Assembly (NCBI GenBank): GCA_023416275.1
Contig: JAEZIB010000029.1
Location: 1 to 64,000 of the forward strand
DNA: 64,000 bases
Direction of reading: 5' to 3'
DNA from: Bacillota bacterium
GTDB lineage: Bacteria; Bacillota; Clostridia; Acetivibrionales; DSM-1351
Under the pieces are notes generated by a model. It searched no databases, was not told the DNA's origin, and saw only the letters and a list, made by a program, of their open reading frames with translations. This document shows positions 62,824 through 64,000 of the stretch, in pieces. The first letter of the stretch is position 1. Each line of letters starts with the position of its first letter. Made by a program: the position numbers and the translations under genes.

Positions 62824-63181
62824 TGCTTCATTATTCCTTGTTAATGCTTGACACTTAAATTATTGGCAACCTTACAAATATTAAGTGGTACCAATAATTT
62901 TCTAAATATTATTTTGTGCATATTGAAACTCATTAAGGAAGAATGCCTTTCTAAATTATTTACAATACCCCCATAATACCTATTTTTTGTTAATTATTTG
63001 TAAAAAGATACCAAAGTATTGACAAAAAATAGAATGAAGACTAAAATATATAAATAGTAAAAATATACAATAAATACAAAATAAAATAAAAATACAAGAA
63101 AATACATAAACAGTAAATAACAGAAACTATCATATGATTATTTTATTTTGCTTATTAATACATAATTCGGGAGAAGGCTAA
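62824..63181. other. Intergenic region ahead of microcompartment genes
   Basis: A 358-base AT-rich gap. It contains one good plus-strand promoter (63019-63047) and little else. No hairpin or small gene was recognised. Confidence 0.5.
63019..63047 (+). promoter_or_regulatory. Sigma-A-type promoter for microcompartment genes
   Basis: TTGACA (63019-63024), a 17-base spacer and TAAAAT (63042-63047), 135 bases before the first shell gene. Confidence 0.6.
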
Positions 63182-63478
63182 ATGGATAATTCTTTAATAA
63201 TAATTCGTACAGTAGGTTTATCCAATGTAATAAAGACCTTTGATATGATTATTAAAAATACGTACGTAGAATTAATAAAAATATTACCTGAAATGGGGGG
63301 TGGTGCGCTTAATGCTATTTTGAAGGGAAACTTGGGGCAGTTAAAGGAAGCAGAAATCCTGCTAAGAGATATTTTTGAAAAGAAAAGTATAGAGTATAGT
63401 ATTTTACTGATTCCAAATTTTAATTTTGATATCATCAAATTGGATACAAAGGAATTAAAATTTGACCATAAATTATAG
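63182..63478 (+). CDS. Divergent bacterial microcompartment (BMC) domain protein
   Basis: A 98-residue protein with GGGAGAAGG upstream. The order IIIRTVGLSNVIKTFDMIIK, then GGGALNAILKGNLGQLKEAE, then ILLIPNF follows the BMC hexamer fold, but the usual IETKG and VIPRPH motifs are changed. It may be a special shell subunit or an inactive relative. It lies 12 bases before a canonical shell gene. Confidence 0.65.
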   Translation: MDNSLIIIRTVGLSNVIKTFDMIIKNTYVELIKILPEMGGGALNAILKGNLGQLKEAEILLRDIFEKKSIEYSILLIPNFNFDIIKLDTKELKFDHKL

Positions 63479-63490
63479 GAGGATGTATAG

Positions 63491-63775
63491 ATGGATAACG
63501 CAATAGGACTACTGGAAACAAAGGGATTGATAGCAGCAATAAATGGAGCTGATGCAGCAGTGAAGGCTGCCAGCGTTAAGGTTATTAATGTAGAAAAAAT
63601 AGGGTCTGCATATGTTACTGTTGTATTAAGGGGAGATGTAGCAGCTGTAAAGGCAGCTATAGATGCTGCAGCAGAAGCTGCCTCCAAATATGGAGAGCTA
63701 ATTAGCGCACACGTAATACCAAGACCTCATGAAGAAGTTGAAAGAAGCTTTGGGTTTTCTGGAGTGAACTTATGA
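63491..63775 (+). CDS. Canonical BMC-H shell protein (PduA/EutM-like)
   Basis: A 94-residue hexameric shell protein: [40 protein letters not shown] and [14 protein letters not shown] are the classic BMC-H segments. TAGGAGG precedes ATG. It marks the start of a microcompartment operon that must continue beyond the window, so the cargo pathway is not visible. Confidence 0.92.
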   Translation: MDNAIGLLETKGLIAAINGADAAVKAASVKVINVEKIGSAYVTVVLRGDVAAVKAAIDAAAEAASKYGELISAHVIPRPHEEVERSFGFSGVNL

Positions 63776-64000
63776 GTGGCAATGGTTTAGTAGACAGTAG
63801 AATTGAGGAAGCCAGCGAGGAGGATCTGACAGAAATTCTGCAACTTCAGAAAAAAGCCTTTGAAGCGGTTGCAATTAAGGAAAACAATTTCGATATTCAA
63901 CCGCTCAAGCAAACTTATGAAGAAATTGTTCTGGAGTTTAAAAAAAGAAAATTTCTTAAGTACATACTTAATGGCTCAATTATAGGTTCTGTACGGGGAC
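63772..64000 (+). CDS. GNAT-family acetyltransferase, 3' truncated by window
   Basis: ATG overlaps the shell gene stop. The 76 visible residues ([20 protein letters not shown], later [13 protein letters not shown]) are the first strands of a GNAT fold. The acetyl-CoA loop lies beyond the window. Its coupling to a BMC gene suggests co-expression. Confidence 0.65.
   Translation, partial: MSGNGLVDSRIEEASEEDLTEILQLQKKAFEAVAIKENNFDIQPLKQTYEEIVLEFKKRKFLKYILNGSIIGSVRG

Overview
The window looks like a low-GC, Gram-positive, anaerobic clostridial chromosome. The evidence is AT-rich DNA with strong AGGAGG-type ribosome sites, many TTG/GTG starts, a secreted carbohydrate esterase under a LacI regulator, bacterial microcompartment shell genes and large-serine-recombinase remnants. 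A cellulolytic Ruminiclostridium-type genome fits, but the genus is inferred from gene style, not proven. No rRNA, tRNA or CRISPR array was recognised.

Layout. (1) 1-4857: defence-like genes, namely the end of a TOTE-type primase-helicase, a conserved hypothetical protein and a DUF4143 ATPase. (2) About 4944-25053: an accessory island bracketed by a 44-bp near-identical direct repeat that is also the 3' end of a truncated large serine recombinase (23812-25056). A second, weaker repeated motif (a GGGGGTCG hairpin followed by ATTTTGCGTA) lies at 6896 and 23718. The island carries three small hypothetical genes and then a RiPP (ribosomal peptide) locus. This has two related precursor peptides (7565-7729 and 11667-11819, the second only 50 aa), one decayed precursor (7296-7432), two copies of a radical-SAM enzyme pair in convergent orientation, and a subtilisin-like protease. 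An ECF sigma factor, an ABC exporter, a two-component system, an MacB/BceAB-like transporter and a secreted zinc phospholipase C follow. (3) 25057-27670: decayed genes, a PNPOx-like protein, an IS remnant and a LuxR-type regulator split by a frameshift at a run of nine A. (4) 28279-44552: an unusual gene cluster on the plus strand. It has an ABC-2 exporter, a 5'-nucleotidase, two carrier proteins, a degenerate AMP-dependent ligase, a DUF3343 sulfur-carrier-like protein, a cysteine desulfurase, a nucleotidyltransferase, class I fumarase-like subunits, a dTMP-kinase-like protein, a YrdC-like protein, an alpha/beta hydrolase and two papain/C39-like (BtrH-type) proteins. The content suggests a thiotemplated, NRPS-independent biosynthetic pathway with sulfur mobilisation. 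(5) 45239-51746: miscellaneous genes, then LacI and a CBM9-CE1 esterase. (6) 52492-62381: a glycan assembly operon (flippase, five glycosyltransferases, a DPPR-synthase-like UbiA protein, an epimerase and an EEP-family phosphatase). (7) 63182-64000: two microcompartment shell proteins and the start of an acetyltransferase.

Within the RiPP island, the likely order of action is as follows. The sigma factor and two-component system control expression. Each RRE/PqqD-like radical-SAM protein binds a precursor leader (KITDK..DIKGQGC.DDC), and the radical-SAM pair installs cross-links. The S8 protease removes the leader, the ABC transporter exports the product, and the FtsX-type transporter provides immunity. 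This order is inferred from context.

Repeats are prominent in the right half. They comprise a ~150-bp MITE-like family with TTATAACG ends (four copies), a 127-bp structured family (two copies, each just upstream of a cluster gene) and an ~85-bp family (two copies plus a fragment).
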